Below are positions 63,071 to 64,000 of a DNA stretch of 64,000 nucleotides, piece by piece. The stretch lies in NCBI GenBank assembly GCA_963799045.1, contig CAWCVN010000001.1:1-64000 (forward strand). Reading direction: 5' to 3'. This DNA comes from DASRSS01 sp963799045. Lineage in GTDB: Bacteria > Actinomycetota > Actinomycetes > Mycobacteriales > Jatrophihabitantaceae. A program made the translations under genes and the position numbers. How positions within the stretch are numbered: the first letter of the stretch is position 1; each line of letters begins with the position of its first letter. A model generated the notes under the pieces. That model made no database searches. It was not told the DNA's origin and saw only the letters and a program-made list of their open reading frames with translations.

Positions 63071-64000
63071 TCAGCCAACGCTGCCCTTCGGCGGGGCGAC
63101 GCTCAGGCCGCTGCGCACCACTTTGCCGGTCGCGTTGCGCGGAAGCCGATCATGCGTGATACGCCAGGTACTGGGCACCTTGTAGTAGGCGAGCCGCTCG
63201 CCCACGTAGCTGGCGAGCTCATCCGGCGATGCGGTCGCCCCGGGCGTCAGCACCACGATCGCCGCGACCTGCTGTCCCAGATCAGCATGATCGATCCCGA
63301 TTACGGCTGATTCCTCGACCGCGGGGTGTTCGTCGAGAACCTGCTCGATCTCGACCGGATACACGTTCTCGCCGCCGCGCAGGATCAGGTCGCTGCGTCG
63401 CGTGGCCATGTACAGCAGGCCGGACCGAAGGCTGCCGATGTCCCCGGTTCGCATCCACCGGTCGGCGTCGAAGATGGCGGCCGTGGCCTGCGGGTCCTCC
63501 CAGTAGCCGAGCATGTTGTACGGGCTGCGCAGCCAGATCTCGCCCTCCTGTCCGTTGCCGAGCACCTCGCCGGACGCCGAGCGGATCTGTACCGCCACCG
63601 TCGGGATCGGGTAGCCGACGGTGCCGGGGTTGGCGGCGAGCACCGGCGGCGTCGCGACGGTGGCACCGGTGCACGACTCGGTCAGGCCGTAGCTGTCGAC
63701 GAGGCCCTCGCGGGCGACCGGGATCAGCTCGCGCAGCCTCGCCTGCAGCGCCAGCGACGACGGCGCCGACGCCAGCCCGAACCCCCGCAGTGCGGACAGG
63801 TCGTAGCCGGAGACGTCGCCGAGTTCGACGAGGCGGTTCGCCATCGTGGGGACGACCGTCCAGTTGGTCACCCGCTCGTTCGAGACGAGGGTCAGGACCT
63901 TGTGCGGGTCGAAGGCGCCCTGCGTGAGGACGACCGTCTCGCCGGTCGCCAGCCGCGGCACGGCCAGATTGTGCAGGCTGGCGATGTGGAACAGCGGCAT
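63071..64000 (-). CDS. AMP-dependent acyl-CoA ligase (FadD-like), partial
   Basis: The C-terminal ~310 residues of an acyl-activating enzyme; the gene runs off the right edge. Seen are GETVVLTQGAFDPHKVLTLV, the mid-domain GLTESCTGATVATPP, YNMLGYWEDPQATAAIFDAD, the conserved GDIGSL, RRSDLILRGGENVYPVEIEQ and the C-terminal lysine in LPRNATGKVVRSGL. It would form an acyl-AMP and then a CoA thioester, possibly serving the neighbouring KstR-like regulon. Confidence 0.9.
   Translation of the reverse strand: MPLFHIASLHNLAVPRLATGETVVLTQGAFDPHKVLTLVSNERVTNWTVVPTMANRLVELGDVSGYDLSALRGFGLASAPSSLALQARLRELIPVAREGLVDSYGLTESCTGATVATPPVLAANPGTVGYPIPTVAVQIRSASGEVLGNGQEGEIWLRSPYNMLGYWEDPQATAAIFDADRWMRTGDIGSLRSGLLYMATRRSDLILRGGENVYPVEIEQVLDEHPAVEESAVIGIDHADLGQQVAAIVVLTPGATASPDELASYVGERLAYYKVPSTWRITHDRLPRNATGKVVRSGLSVAPPKGSVG

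Noticed and set aside
1..64000. CRISPR arrays, rRNA genes, riboswitches and prophage structural genes
   Set aside because: I saw no regularly spaced repeats, rRNA stretches, riboswitch-like leaders or phage structural genes; I could not run a search program.

Overview
The window is chromosomal DNA from a high-GC actinobacterium. It shows frequent GTG starts, 4-bp stop/start overlaps, the actinobacterial order corC - cytidine-deaminase-like - era - recO - uppS - glyS - dusB - ppdK - dgt - dnaG, KstR-like and LacI regulators, an LCP cell-wall ligase, and DUF2510, YbjN and DUF6907-type proteins. I cannot name the genus with confidence; a Frankiales/Jatrophihabitans-like lineage is a guess.

Region 1 (1-24.5 kb) is mostly core genome. 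An IS110-family transposase at the left edge abuts corC. Next come a LacI regulator facing a PQ-loop transporter across two operators, then era, an MFS permease, recO, a convergent secreted arylsulfotransferase-type protein, uppS, glyS, dusB, ppdK, dgt, dnaG and tRNA-Asn. From about 20.9 kb the reading frames of dgt, dnaG and the next two genes are broken many times. Since dnaG is essential, sequence or assembly error is the likelier cause.

Region 2 (24,487-40,434) is a genomic island inserted in the 3' end of tRNA-Asn, bounded by a perfect 37-bp direct repeat. It carries a tyrosine integrase next to the tRNA, an excisionase-like HTH protein, a large MobF relaxase-helicase, a RES/Xre toxin-antitoxin pair, a DUF6907-like protein, a SEC-C/TPR protein, an insertion sequence with 22-bp inverted ends and an unusual transposase, a secreted G1-type glutamic peptidase, and an ECF sigma factor with a membrane partner. 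No type IV secretion genes are seen, so it looks like an integrative mobilizable element rather than a self-transmissible one. Diverged ~30-bp repeats just inside each end look like integrase arm sites.

Region 3 (40.5-51.1 kb) is accessory metabolism: a methyltransferase, an ABC exporter pair, then a minus-strand cluster. In transcription order this is an NTF2-FAD monooxygenase, a XylFGH-like sugar-type ABC importer, an acetoacetyl-CoA-synthetase-like ligase and a TetR regulator. A perfect 22-bp palindrome lies upstream of the first gene. Most of these ORFs are broken by frameshifts.

Region 4 (51.4-64 kb) holds a three-gene overlapping operon of prepilin-like proteins, one with putative Ig-like domains and one with ricin-type lectin repeats. 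It is followed by a formate/nitrite-family channel, a KstR-like regulator, three short-chain dehydrogenases with an epoxide-hydrolase-like enzyme, an LCP protein, and the C-terminal part of an acyl-CoA ligase running off the right edge. The last set suggests lipid, steroid or xenobiotic breakdown.
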